Assembly: GCA_037355855.1 (NCBI GenBank)
Contig: CM074761.1
Coordinates: forward strand, 4,359,346 to 4,423,345
DNA: 64,000 nt
Direction of reading: 5' to 3'
DNA from: Pseudo-nitzschia pungens
Taxonomy: Eukaryota > Bacillariophyta > Bacillariophyceae > Bacillariales > Bacillariaceae
In this document: one piece after another, positions 47,717 to 58,890 of the stretch
How positions within the stretch are numbered: position 1 is the stretch's first letter
Layout: each line of letters starts with the position of its first letter
Made by a program: the position numbers and the translations under genes
Notes under the pieces: generated by a model
The model's database searches: none
The model's input: only the letters and a program-made list of their open reading frames with translations
Told to the model about the DNA's origin: nothing

Positions 47717-49474
47717 TTAGTCGTACATGTCATCACCGTCGTTGCCACCGTTGTTATTTCCTCCGTCACCAGAGCCTCCGTCAAATCCACCTCCGAAACC
47801 TTCATCTCCCATCGAATCCATCAACAAGTTCGCAGCAAGAGCCTCGTTTTTGTCGCATGCCAAATAAGCTTGGGCGGCTTCTGTTTTATCAAATCCCATG
47901 TCCGCAAGACGGTTGACGGCTGCCATTTCTTCTTCTGTCAATCGAAGAACTTGCGGACCACCACCGCCGCCGCCACCCATCATTCCACCGAGACCACCGG
48001 CCCCGCCACCTTGCATGGCTTGCATCATGTACTGTTGGAGCTGTTCCGGAGGGATTTGGCCTAGCATTTGGGCCGTGGATCGGAGCTGTTCGGCGGACAG
48101 GCCCATCATGGTCGCCATTTGATTCAGTTCGTCCGGGCTCATGTTTTGGATGAGTTGCGCCATTTGAGCCGGATCGGCCATTCCCTCCATCATTCCGGGA
48201 GGGATTCCCGGGACTCCAGCGCCTGCATCACCCGAAGACGATGACCGGGATTCGGATGCGGTGTTCGAGGACGACGAACCGGCCGAGGGGGCGCTGGTTT
48301 CCGTGATGGGTTCGTTCATCATTTGTAAGAACGCTTCCTGGTTGGCATTGATTTCGGCCAACAGTTCTGGTTGTTGCTGTCCGATCTGAGTCAAAACCTG
48401 TTGCAGCATTGCGGGGTTCGACTGAACCAATTGCCGAAGGGCATTGAATTGTGGGTGATTCCGCAACGCGGCGAGTGTCCCGCCGCCGGAGGACGAAGAG
48501 GACGACGACACTCCCTGCTCTCCCGGCTGCAAACCGGGAGGGATTCCATTGGTCAAAAATTCAACCGCAATATCGGGGTTGCCACGGGCAGCTCTCAAAC
48601 AATGGCGGACTTCCGGTTCCGGAAACCCCATTGCGGTCAGGCTATTGACAACGTCGGACGACAGTGCCGGACCCTCATCGGAAGCTGCTTCGGAAGTAGC
48701 GGCTGCTGGTGCGGGCGCGGGTGCGGAAGCCGCCGCGTCGGTGGAGGGAGCCGATGATTCGGCTTCCGAAGGTTTTTTGTCGTCGTCCGACGAGGATGGT
48801 TTCATTTCGGCGTCCGGGGCGGGAGCCGCTGCGGCGGGTTTGGCTTCTTCCGTCTTTTCGGCGGGGGCAGGCGCAGGAGCGGGTGCTTTTGCGGCTGCCT
48901 TCTTTGCCTTTGACATCATTACCACCATGAAATCATTCGGCTTTATTCCGCATCCTGCCGTGGATTCCAAACGGACGCGACATACGGACAACAATCGATT
49001 CGAAACGAAATGTAACGAAAGGGAAAGGAAAGGAAAGGAAAGTAAAGGAAACAACAGCGGGGTGGAATGAGAATCCAGAAACTTTGCTTTGCATCACAGC
49101 CCAACTGCGAATCGCCCTTCGCCGTCCAATCCTTACCTTCAATGGTCGATTCATCCTTCAAGATTTTTCCGGAATGAATCAATTTCATGTTGCCGGCTAG
49201 CATACCGGGCTGGGTCGATTCCTATCTCCGTCGGTGTGAAAAATAATGAAGGAACGAAAGACGAAAGGTGCGCTGCGTGAGACGCAAAGCCAGCGTTTTC
49301 GAGACGGTGCTCAACCCGGGATCACACACAACTCGTTCGACTCGAGAACGAAAGCACGGCACGCATGCATCGAATGCGCCTTACAATTACCCCCTTGACC
49401 TCCAGCACCGTGTTGGTTGGTTCGCAATCGATCTCGAACTTGCTTCCTTTCAGAGTTTTCACTGTCAATTTCAT
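47717..49474 (-). CDS. RAD23: RAD23 (UBL-UBA-XPCB-UBA shuttle factor)
   Basis: Exons are 49474-49391, 49221-49137 and 48954-47717 (introns 169 and 182 bp), giving 468 residues. RAD23 shuttles ubiquitinated proteins to the proteasome and supports XPC in nucleotide excision repair. Exons 1 and 2 encode the ubiquitin-like domain, from MKLTVKTLKGSKFEIDCEP to KLIHSGKILKDESTIEGCGI and NDFMVVMMSKAKK. Then come an Ala/Pro/Glu linker, UBA1 (LTAMGFPEPEVRHCLRAARG), the XPC-binding domain (LRNHPQFNALRQLVQSNPAM to INANQEAFLQMMNEP) and UBA2 (VNRLADMGFDKTEAAQAYLA). Between XPCB and UBA2 lies an extra Met/Gln/Pro-rich segment (DELNQMATMMGLSAEQLRS), unlike canonical RAD23. A Gly/Asn/Asp tail follows UBA2. Confidence 0.95.
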
Positions 49475-50157
49475 TTTGCAATGTACTGTATGCGTTTATG
49501 TTGTCTACTAATGGAACGAGTTGGGCGGGAATAGATGTCTTTGATGCCTCCGCCGATGGATAGTCGCTAAGCCCCTGATTACTTTTCCTACTACCGTGCT
49601 TCTTTGTTTCCGGACGACCCTCAGCTCATCATTTGGATAGGCACCCAGACCCCAAGGGTGCAGAGGCAGCTGATGGAACGGAATCGAAAACCGACGGGTA
49701 AATACAGTAAGGTTTACTGTAGCTCGTACGAGTGACCGCGCGACCTGGTGTCCACAGTGCACGCCTACCGAAAATGGACAAACTGTGCTCCGGTGAAGGA
49801 ACCGTTCTCGTATGTAAAGTACCGTACCTAGTGAACGTACGGTACATATCGTACATGGCGTTTGTCCCGTCCAAAGCGGTTCACGATTTTTTGGATTTAT
49901 CGTGACCGATTATTTTTTCCCTGAGCTTCGAAAGAGGTCGCTCCGCGTCTGGGAGAGGGACTGAGAATCGTGTGGACTGAATCCTTATTTTGATTCATTC
50001 GATTAAAATCCAATCAATCCATCGAAATTGGTGTCGTTTGTTGAGAGCGTCAATCGCCTCCCGGGACGACGGAGCCTCGCATCACATCGTTGCTGCCAAC
50101 ATCGTCATTGGCCAATGATCTCAAGCTCCCGGATCACTCTTCGTCAACCAGGGGACA
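49475..50157. other. Divergent intergenic region, RAD23 / TBCE
   Basis: The 680 bp between head-to-head starts include CAGTAAGGTTTACTG near 49704-49718, an imperfect palindrome of the recurrent word. No gene is recognised. Confidence 0.45.
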
Positions 50158-51969
50158 ATGAGCAAAGAACCACGGTCGAAAACGTCGTCGTCGTCGATAC
50201 CGACGCGTTCGATTCCTCTCTACACTCGCATTCGGGACGCGGACGGATTTGTGGGAACAGTCGTTTACGTGGGAAGTGTTGCGAGTTCGAAGAATCCCAA
50301 GGAACAATACGCCGGGATCGTGTGGGATGATGGTTCCCGGGGGAAGCACGACGGAAGCGTCGTTTGTCGACAGACGAACCAGATCGTGCGGCATTTTTCT
50401 TGTGGCCCTACGCAGGGCTCCTTTTTGAAACCGAAAAAACTCGATTTCGGGGTTGCGCTGACGGCGAAGCTTCTGAGGGACAAATACGTAGAGATGAATG
50501 CTCCGATCATTGCCCCGAACAATGTTCTGCCACACTCTGCGAAAACCTCTAGTGGCAGGGAAAAAACAATAGAGTTTCTCGGAGAGCTGAAAATTCGAAA
50601 GCGCCAACAACTGGAAAACATCGACAAGATCTCTCTCCGGCGCGAAGCAATATCACGGGCGTCCAGCGACGAAGACATGGCAGAGTTTGGACACATCCGA
50701 GACATCGATCTGGCCGGGAATTTGCTCTGCGATTGGGGCGAGGTTCGAAAGATCATCCTGCAATTCCCCCTGCTCGAAAACTTTTCGGTGGCTCACAACG
50801 CCGTCCGAGACCTCGACGAGGCCAGCTGGAACGTCCGGTTCGACCGACTCAAAACACTCAATCTCAACAACTGTTCCGTGCAAAGCTTCGGAACGGTGCA
50901 GCTCGTTGCCGATACCATGCCCAACCTCGAATCGCTCTGCATTGCCAATTCGAACCTATCCGACATCCAAAACCACGGCGACGTGAGAGGCTTTCGGAAC
51001 CTGCGCCGGTTGGATTGCTCCCGGTGCTGTTTTGACCAATGGAACGACCAAGTCGGCAAGTTTGCCACCCTGCCCGTCTTGGAATCGCTGAGCATCGACG
51101 AAAACGACATTCCGACCATACCGCCTTGCGCGGGGACCCCTCCGTCCTTTCCCAGTCTTTTGTCGCTGCAAATTTCCGGGACGGGCATGTCCACTTGGTT
51201 GGATCTGGAGGCGGTCAATTCGTTTGCGTGTCTCCGGGCGCTCCGCTTCAGGAATTTGCCCCTCACGGCGTCTCTCGGGGAGGGCGAGGTTCGATCCGTT
51301 GCCATAGCCCGGTTTCCAAAACTCGAATGCCTGAACGCTTCGATGATCTCCCAGAACGAACGGGTGGAGGCAGAGCGCCGATACGTCACGCTCGTGTCGT
51401 ACTCGCTCCGGGGTGCGGAAAGGGCGAATCCTCCGGGGGAAGACAGCGGCGACGATCCAAGCAACGAGGATTCTCCGCAGCGATTGGCGATCCTGAAAGA
51501 CCATCCGAGGTATCCGGAGCTGATGGAGAAGCACAGCAATCTGGCGACGTTCCTGAAGAACGGAATGAAAAACGGTGGAACCCTTGCGACCTCCGTGTAC
51601 AACGTTTCGATCAAATCCATGGCGGCTTCCTCCTGCACCATGGAACCCATCGTTCGCAGGTTGCCCGGAACCATGACGGTGGAACGAATGAAGGCGCTGT
51701 GCTCCCGCACGTTCGACGTGGATTTCGATCTGGTGTCCCTGCGGTTCCACACGGACGGGGCCGCCGACTCGTTCCCGATCGAGATGGACGAGGACGACCG
51801 GACGCTGGATTACTACGGGCTCTGCGACGGTGCGGAGGTCCTGGTAGACGAGATCGACGTTCGCGCTCGGGAACTCGATGCGCGACGAAACGACGAAGAC
51901 CTGGAGAAGCGAATGGTCGAGCTCGACCGGAGCATAAAAGCCATGCAGAACGTAAAGATACGGAGGTAA
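50158..51969 (+). CDS. TBCE: Tubulin-specific chaperone E (TBCE)
   Basis: A single exon encodes 603 residues. TBCE binds alpha-tubulin during folding and dissociation of tubulin heterodimers. The N-terminus is a CAP-Gly domain (GFVGTVVYVGSVASSK, EQYAGIVWDDGSRGKHDGSV, then CGPTQGSFLKPKKL). The middle (about 175-400) is a series of leucine-rich repeats (DIDLAGNLLCDWGEVRKIIL, LLENFSVAHNAVRDLD, LESLCIANSNLSDI). A polar linker follows, and residues about 500-585 form a ubiquitin-like domain. The CAP-Gly, LRR, UBL order and the length match TBCE; TBCEL lacks CAP-Gly. The last 25 residues are a short coiled coil. Confidence 0.93.
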   Translation: MSKEPRSKTSSSSIPTRSIPLYTRIRDADGFVGTVVYVGSVASSKNPKEQYAGIVWDDGSRGKHDGSVVCRQTNQIVRHFSCGPTQGSFLKPKKLDFGVALTAKLLRDKYVEMNAPIIAPNNVLPHSAKTSSGREKTIEFLGELKIRKRQQLENIDKISLRREAISRASSDEDMAEFGHIRDIDLAGNLLCDWGEVRKIILQFPLLENFSVAHNAVRDLDEASWNVRFDRLKTLNLNNCSVQSFGTVQLVADTMPNLESLCIANSNLSDIQNHGDVRGFRNLRRLDCSRCCFDQWNDQVGKFATLPVLESLSIDENDIPTIPPCAGTPPSFPSLLSLQISGTGMSTWLDLEAVNSFACLRALRFRNLPLTASLGEGEVRSVAIARFPKLECLNASMISQNERVEAERRYVTLVSYSLRGAERANPPGEDSGDDPSNEDSPQRLAILKDHPRYPELMEKHSNLATFLKNGMKNGGTLATSVYNVSIKSMAASSCTMEPIVRRLPGTMTVERMKALCSRTFDVDFDLVSLRFHTDGAADSFPIEMDEDDRTLDYYGLCDGAEVLVDEIDVRARELDARRNDEDLEKRMVELDRSIKAMQNVKIRR

Positions 51970-52964
51970 CTTGGTGTAATTACCGTGTGCCGTCCGCGTG
52001 AACTGTAGTAGGGAAAACCTCTGTATCTTTTTTTTTGTTTTTTTTTTTTGGAACGCTACAGGAGTGTTTGGAATGCGAATGATCTTTACGAGTGGTACTA
52101 TCTATCGCACCATTAGATTGTTTATGCACAAACTTTTCTGGCTTGCGGTTTCCTATCATTGATAGTACTACTACTATTTCTTTATTCTAGTATATTTATA
52201 GAAGTACTCTCGAAAACATCAAATTTGGTTGTCCTTCTTGTCCTCGTCCTCGTCATGCTGGGATCATTCATTGTGTTTTGTTACATGCCTTGTTGTTGGA
52301 CACATCAAAGGCAGCCTTTTTTGGTCGGCAACATTCAGCCCCAACCGCAATGTTCACTTTTTCAATGCTTCACTGTATTGATATCATGGAATGGTAGTAG
52401 TAGAGTTTCTTCTTGCTGCTGGGGCCTACTACTAGTACTACTAGTAGTAGTACTAGTACTACTAGAGAATCCAACAGTGGACTGGTTTCATCGGGAACAT
52501 GCTACGTGTACCAAATCTCGGTCCAAATCCATTTTCCTACTAATCCTGCTTGTTTTGATTTCCGATTTGGTGTTGGGGACAATCCTTGTTGGTGGAATTG
52601 AATGTCGTCCTACAAGAGTCTGAAGTCCTGCTACAGAAACTTCTCTCGGTGTCACTACTCACTCTCTTCTGTTCTGTAGTCCTACTCAGTACGATACCTA
52701 CTAACCTACCCTCAGCCTACGGTACCGGTACATAATCTTACTCGTACCGGTAGGAGACGGGAGCTCTTCACTGTTCACAATCCATAATCCCGAAACCTCC
52801 CACCCACCTCCCTCTCAATTCAAATCCGGAGCCGTTCTCTCTGGTACGGTATCCAGCAGTAAGTTATCCAGTAAACCTTATCCAGCAGTATCCAGTACTA
52901 TCATCATCCTCCTTTCTTTCCGGCAAACGCAAAGGCCGGAAGCCTTCCGGAGAGACGGCATCCC
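51970..52964. other. Intergenic region with TAC/TAG microsatellite
   Basis: About 1 kb without a gene. It has T runs at about 52029-52050 and a TAC/TAG-type microsatellite at 52427-52466. Near 52720-52900 there are many GGTA, TCCAGTA and TCCAGCAGTA repeats. Confidence 0.45.
52427..52466. repeat. Self-complementary TAC/TAG microsatellite
   Basis: A 40-bp run of CTACTA, GTACTA and GTAGTA words can pair with itself because TAC/TAG blocks alternate with their complements (for example CTACTACTAG and CTAGTAGTAG). Confidence 0.8.
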
Positions 52965-55953
52965 TTGAATCATGACCCCGTCGACGACCGGCGGCTCGGC
53001 GCTTCCAAAAAAAGAAGCAGGGGGGAACCAAACGCAACAACCCGAGACGAAGACGGCAACCGAGACGACGGCCAAGACGACGGCCAAGACGGCGAGGACG
53101 AGCACGAGCGCGACGGCGATCGGTGCGAAAGAGAAAGGGGCAAGCGCAAACGCAAACGCAAACGCAAGCGCAAGCGCGAGCGCAAACGCCCCGAGACGAC
53201 AACCGCGACTTCCTTCCTTCCGGCCGAGGCTTCCAAACCCGGGGCGTCGGGGGCGGAAAACGGTGGCACGAACCAACGAAAGAGCGCGCACGCACCGAAC
53301 GCGACTTTGCCCTCTTCGTCGGCGTCGGTTTCGCGGAACCGAACGCCCGCGAAGAATCCCGTGTCCGCCGATGCTTCGAGCGCGTCGGTAGCTGTCGCAG
53401 CGGCAGCGGCAGCGTCAGCGTCAGCTGCTGCGACTATCCGCACCAGCACGACTATGACTAAGACTACGACTAAGACTGCGAGTACGAACGAAGGAACTAC
53501 CAGAGGCCCAATGACCTCGGGAAACGCAAAAGAAATAGTGGGAGACACCAGAACGGCGGCTTCTGCTGCTACTGCTACTGCTACTGCTACTCCTTCGACA
53601 GCGACAGCGACACCGACACCGACACCGACAGCGACTGCAAAATCGACCAATGCCGGGACACGAAACGAAGGACCCGAATCGAAATCCTCGAGCGCGGCCC
53701 GAGCCGCTTCGGCGACGCAAGCAGCAACACCGCCAGCCGTGGCTGTCACTGCCACTGCCACTGCCACTGCCACTGCCACTGCCGTTGGAACCAAAACAAA
53801 AGCCGTCGGTCTCACCCCCGCGGATCGCGCGGTGCCGGCCGATTCCGCCAAAATCGGTGCGCCCGGTTCGACGGACGCCAAAGCAACGGGGAAGAACAAG
53901 GCGGATGCAACGACTCCGACGAAAGCGGGGACGGGGATTCCTGCGGCCAAGCCACTATCAAAGGCAATGGCAGCAACAACAACAACAAACGCGACAACAG
54001 CGACAACAGCAACAAACGCGACAACAGCGACAACAGCAGCAGCAACAACGACAACGACGGTGGGCGCGATGCCGAAACCAACTCAGACGCAGACGCAGCC
54101 AAAACTAAATGCTGCAAATCAACAGCAGCAACAACAGCAGCAACAACAGCAGCAACAGCAGCAACGATACATCGTCCCAACTCGGCAGAATCAAGAAGAA
54201 GCCGTCTTCAAAACGGTGCAAAACATATTCAAATTGCTAGAAACCCGTGAGTCAGTCTTGGGTCTCGGACACCCCGGGGGGTTCGTCGAACGACGAGCTC
54301 TTTCCGCGCAAAGGTCGTTGGTAACTTAGCGGCGACCCGGGGTTTCGACTTTCTTTTTTGCCGCAACCGTCCCTGATTGATTTTTTCGCCTTTTTTCCTC
54401 GTTTGTTTGTTCGTGACGGACGCGCGGACGCAACTATCCAAAAATTCAAGGGGGGCCTCTCACGATGGCGCAATTGGAATACAATCTACCAATCTTGGTC
54501 CTGGGATCTTCCAAGGCGGTGCCGGTGACTCCGAAAAACGGGGGCGCGGCGTCATCGACAACGAGTACAGCGACAACGAGTACAACGACAACGAGTACAA
54601 CGGCAACGGCAACGGCAACGGCAACGAGTGCAGCAGCTTCCGCGGTAAGTACCATTCACCCACTCGCGCCCAACCGAGTTCGCTCCGAATGCGCCGCACA
54701 AAACGGAGCTTTCTCGGGTTGGTTTGCGTTGCGTGAGTGAGTGGACAACGTCAATCCATCGTCGCTCGAACCCCGGAACCACCACGGACGCGCGCTGTAC
54801 TGTATTGTATTGTATTGTGCGTCGTGCGCTTACCAACCCCGTCGTCGTTTCCCGCCGAACAAAACAAAAACAAAAAAACGAAACGAAAAAGGACCCTCCC
54901 GCGAGCGAGAGCGGCAGCGAGACCCCAAAGGCAAAGGCGAAGACGGGCGCCAAAAAAATCGTCGGATCCGTCCCGGACGACCACCGAACCTCGTTGTACG
55001 GGGAAAAACTGATACCGGAAAATGTCGTTCCGGACATCGTCGAGTTGCTCGTAACGCTGGGGTTGATCCAGCAAGAAGCGTCGCCCCGGGGGTTGGTGGT
55101 GTCGTCGAAGGCCTCGTCGTCCTCCGCCGAAACAGGTGCGTCCCGGAATCCAAGTGTCACGCAGCAGCAACAGCAACAACAGCAGCAACAGCGACAACAG
55201 CAACAGCAACCACAACCACAACAACAAGGCGCATCGGACAAGACCAAGTCGCAACCGCAGCACCAGCACCAGCAGCAGCAGCCCCGCTTCGCCGTTCACT
55301 TCGGAAAGCCCAAACAGTTCCTCGTGACTCCCACCAACATTTTGTCCGAGATCGCCAAGGCCCAGGCCGAGATCCAGGCGTCTCGACAGCGCCAGGAGCT
55401 CCTGGAGGAAGCCCTCGGCCTGCCCGATCGAGCGGCGGCGGAGAAAGTCAAGCAGATCGTCCTGCAGCACCCGCAGGTGGTCGACGATCCCGTGTACGTG
55501 ACCGCCCTCCGAAATCTCCGGGTGGACGGGATGCTCATGGCGGGAACCTCCGGGGCGGTGAACGCGGGCGGCAATCATCCTTGCTCGTCGGCCCCGGCCC
55601 CCGGAAAGGGGGGATCGGCGACGCCGGGCAAGAAAAGCGGGGGTGGGAAGCGGCGCCAGAGCGGACCCGCCCCGGCGAAACGCAAGCGACAGCGGTCGAA
55701 GAAAGAGGCGCAAGCGCGCGCACCCGGGGAGAGCGCCACCGCTTCCGCGAAAGCCGTTCCTTCCGCCGGTGCTCCCGCCGTCGCCGCCGCCGCCGCCGGC
55801 AGTGGTTCTTCGGGACCGGCGAAACCGTCGGCTCCTCCCGGAACCAAAGAGGGAGCGCTGGTCGGCGCTACTGCTGCCATCTCCAATGCAACTTCGTCCG
55901 CAAAACCGTCGCCAACGGTTTCCGCAGCCACCGCGAGTTCTTCGAAAAATTAG
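52965..55953 (+). CDS. Large low-complexity protein (Thr/Ala-, Gln-rich), gene model tentative
   Basis: Three exons fit in phase: about 52965-54246, 54451-54644 and 54892-55953. The frame chosen for exon 1 has no ATG near its 5' end (an ATG at 52972 is in another frame), so the start is unknown. Exon 1 is extreme in composition: KRKRKRK tracts, Ala/Thr-Ala/Thr runs and poly-Gln, ending in NQEEAVFKTVQNIFKLLET. Exon 2 has MAQLEYNLPILVLGSS. Exon 3 has the best protein-like parts: GEKLIPENVVPDIVELLVTL, FAVHFGKPKQFLVTPTNIL, and a helix AKAQAEIQASRQRQELLEEA, followed by a Lys/Arg patch and Ala/Pro/Ser tail. I recognise no family. The tracts suggest a disordered nuclear protein, which is inference. 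Confidence 0.45.
54120..54167 (+). repeat. CAG/CAA repeat encoding poly-Gln
   Basis: A near-pure run of CAG and CAA codons encodes about 16 Gln. A second run lies at 55162-55220 in exon 3. Both are in the same proposed gene and mix the two codons. Confidence 0.85.
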
Positions 55954-55984
55954 AACGAAAGGCGTTACTTTTTAAATTTTTTTT

Positions 55985-56260
55985 TGAAAACTGCTTTGAA
56001 CCGGCTTGCAACTCCTTCTAGAAAGAAAGTTACCGTGTCACGAGCGATTTGGGTCCTGTCCACTGATTTTGGAGTAGTAGCGCGTCCTTCTTTTGCACAC
56101 GACGCCGGCGCCGGCGGTCCTGCCGATCCCCGCGATCGAAATAGGGCCGCAATGGCTTCTCCGATGCCCGTAGACGGAGACACCGCTTTGGACCGGCTTG
56201 CAACTCCTTCTGGGAGAAAACTTCAGTGTCACGAGCGATTCGGGTCCCGTTCACCGATCA
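55985..56260. repeat. Two copies of a 191-bp-spaced block
   Basis: CTTTGAACCGGCTTGCAACT followed by CCTTCT...GTGTCACGAGCGATTTGGGT occurs at about 55992 and again at about 56183 with a few changes, so the first copy plus spacer forms a unit of about 191 bp. It lies between the low-complexity gene and dispersed repeat copy B. Confidence 0.85.
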
Positions 56261-56364
56261 TTACGAAGTGCTTGCGTTTGCGCGTGGCGCCGGCTGTCCT
56301 TTCGGTCCGATGGTCACTCTTCTGGACACAGCCCTTTTTCTCGACAAAACATTCCTCAATCTTT

Positions 56365-58890
56365 CCCTGAAGAACATCGTCTGTCCTTGCAGTGAATGAG
56401 CAGTAGCAGTAACTAGAGGACAGCATTGATGTCCTGACAGGAGAGAAGTCTACGGCAGCGAGGAAGGAATGGCTGGAGCAAGGGTACAAGCGTACGCCTG
56501 ACGCGCGGCGCGATTGAAGTAGAGATGACATCGGGTAAAAAGCACTGTACGGAGCAATGTGCAGTCCTTGTAACTTACAAGGACGAAGGATACAGCACCG
56601 TAGATACAAGGATGAAGGATACGAAACCGGATATGACCTAGCGATGACTAGCGTCAAAACCAGAGGAGGCTAGGCCAAGGCGCGTACGCCCGTTACAACA
56701 CAAAGGAAATGTGTGGCCGAGCTCTATCTCGGATGATTCGACCGTGGCTAGTGCTGGGGTACCCAGGAAAACAAGAGACAAGTTACGAGTTACAGTACAA
56801 GCTGCTGGATTGCAGGAAGGAATCAAAACGGAACCTGCAAGACTAGTCTAACAAGGACTTGCCCCGAGAAGAGCAACCGTCTTTGCGAAGGTACTAGCAC
56901 TGTTGCAGACAGCCCGAAGCTCGGAGCCCGAGGAACCGCAAAAGACGGCAACGGTGCTCGGATTACGGGGACACGTCCTGTTACCTCCGAACCAAAAAGC
57001 TCGAGTGAGCCAAGAAAAAGGAGAATGGTCCCACGCGCTGCGTATCATGGGAACGTGCTGGATCACTCGTATGGAGAAACGCCGCATGCGAGCCCCCTGT
57101 CACGAAGGTGGACCAGGAAGCTATTGCGAAGGACGCAAGCGGCGCTCCTATCGATGGAACCGCGGCAAACGAACAAACAACACCGCGTCACGCAGATACG
57201 CTAAATTGCTAGGACGGTCGAAGCGCCAGCAAGACTACAAGCAGTCACGCGAGAAGTCGCAAGTATTCACAACTTCTGACAGCGGGGACAAATTGGTGTA
57301 TCTGCCTTCACGATGTATACTGGCAGTGCAAGCCAGCCGAGGCACGGCGCTACTTTCGTGTCATGAGGACGCGGTCCATGATCACGTGTTTCGAGGACAG
57401 GCTGAATTGCAGGAGGTGATCGGACCGAGCAAACGGATCGAACGTGACCAGCAAAATATTATTTGTAAGCTCGAGTTTTGTGAGGAACGATGGCTCTGGT
57501 TACCGGAGGGACACGCTGTCCCTGTTACGAGTGGAACGCTTAGACGGAAACAATGGAAGCGCAACAGCGTTGCCCTGTTACGAGTGCTCAACCACCGGCA
57601 CGCGCCCTGTTACGAGCGCAACACCTTTGTGCGGTTACGAGCGCAACACCTTCGTGCGAAGGAAATATCACGAATGGCAACAATATCGTAGCTGATAGTT
57701 GCAAGCTAGTGGAGGGCATGTATACCACGTATGGAAGTGACCTAGCAGCATATTGAATGCTTCGAACGCTGTTATTACAATGGAAACAGCGATCGAATGT
57801 ACCGATCAGGGACCATCCACTCCAGCGCAATGAACAGCATCGAATACTAAGGCTTGGCTTACGGAGACTCGCGCTGCTGCAATGTCCTGCCAGAATGGAG
57901 GCTAGGCGAAGGCATGTACACCTGGTACATAGAAAAACTGTGTGGTCAAGCAGTCTCTCGTATGCTGCAACTAGCGCCGGGGTCTCCAGGAGAACAAGCA
58001 GCAAAGCCATGTGCAAACGCTGCTAGATCACTAGACGAAGACCAAGGATTCACCGTTTCTGACAGCGGGGATAGATGAGATTATTCCTGTCCTCACGATG
58101 AATACTGGGATGCCGACCGGACGAAGAGCAACGGCGCTCAGATTACGAGGCTGCACTGTTGCGCTTGTAACAGCGTTGTGAACAGACAAGCAACGATGCC
58201 CAGCTTCGAATCGAACGCGGAGTATTACGAGGGATTGCAGAGATGAGCAACGACGCTTGGATTCGACCGTCCTACTACGAGTTGTCCTGTTACGAGTGTA
58301 ATAGAGTTGCGCTAGCATTGACGACTATTTCGAACAGCGCTACTAGCAGCGAAGATGATACTATGCAGCTAGGACGAGTGCGGAAGTCAACTGTACGACC
58401 TGGCAGTATCTCAGTTACTTCGGCTGATGCTATTCGCTATAATCGATCGAGTGTATCTCAGATCGGGGACTCTCCAGTCCAGAGATCAGCATCGAAACTG
58501 CTAAGGCAAGCGAACATTGCCTAGCATGGTGTTCGACGCGACAAATATAGAACTGCTGTTCCGGGGACGACCCCATTACAGGAGCAGTGTAGTTTAAATA
58601 TATCATCTGCAAATCACGACCTGCTGTTCCAACGACAGTAAAGGAGCAGCGCGATTCGGATATCTCACCAAAGACCGAGTGGAACAGTCTGAGCAGTTGT
58701 TGTGCTGTTCCGGGGACAGCTTGCTCACAATTACGTCCAAGCAGGACACAAGCTGTACGCACAGCAGATAGCGGAAAGCTGAATCGACCTCTCAGATGGG
58801 TCGTGTCCGACGATGAGGACACGAGCTGTATGTACAACACTACTATTTCGGGGACCGGTGTGGTCCAACTGAACTGAAATGAATGATTTG
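56365..58890. mobile_element. Large dispersed repeat, copy B (unclassified, decayed)
   Basis: Copy B is colinear with 28500-31610 in the same orientation, about 27.5 kb away. It also contains an internal short repeat, CTGTTACGAGYGYAACA-like words at about 57526, 57577, 57609, 57634 and 58287, also seen once in copy A near 30012. The frame at 56903-57691 spans these repeats and shows no known domain. Ends could not be defined. Confidence 0.7.

Noticed and set aside
50793..51752. 319-codon minus-strand frame
   Set aside because: Shadow of the TBCE gene.
52970..53950. 326-codon minus-strand frame rich in Val/Ala
   Set aside because: It arises from codon-biased low-complexity repeats; no protein family resemblance. 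Kept only as a remark in the findings.
56903..57691. 262-codon frame within dispersed repeat copy B
   Set aside because: It consists of Arg/Cys-rich text from internal repeats and is broken in copy A; no domain is visible.
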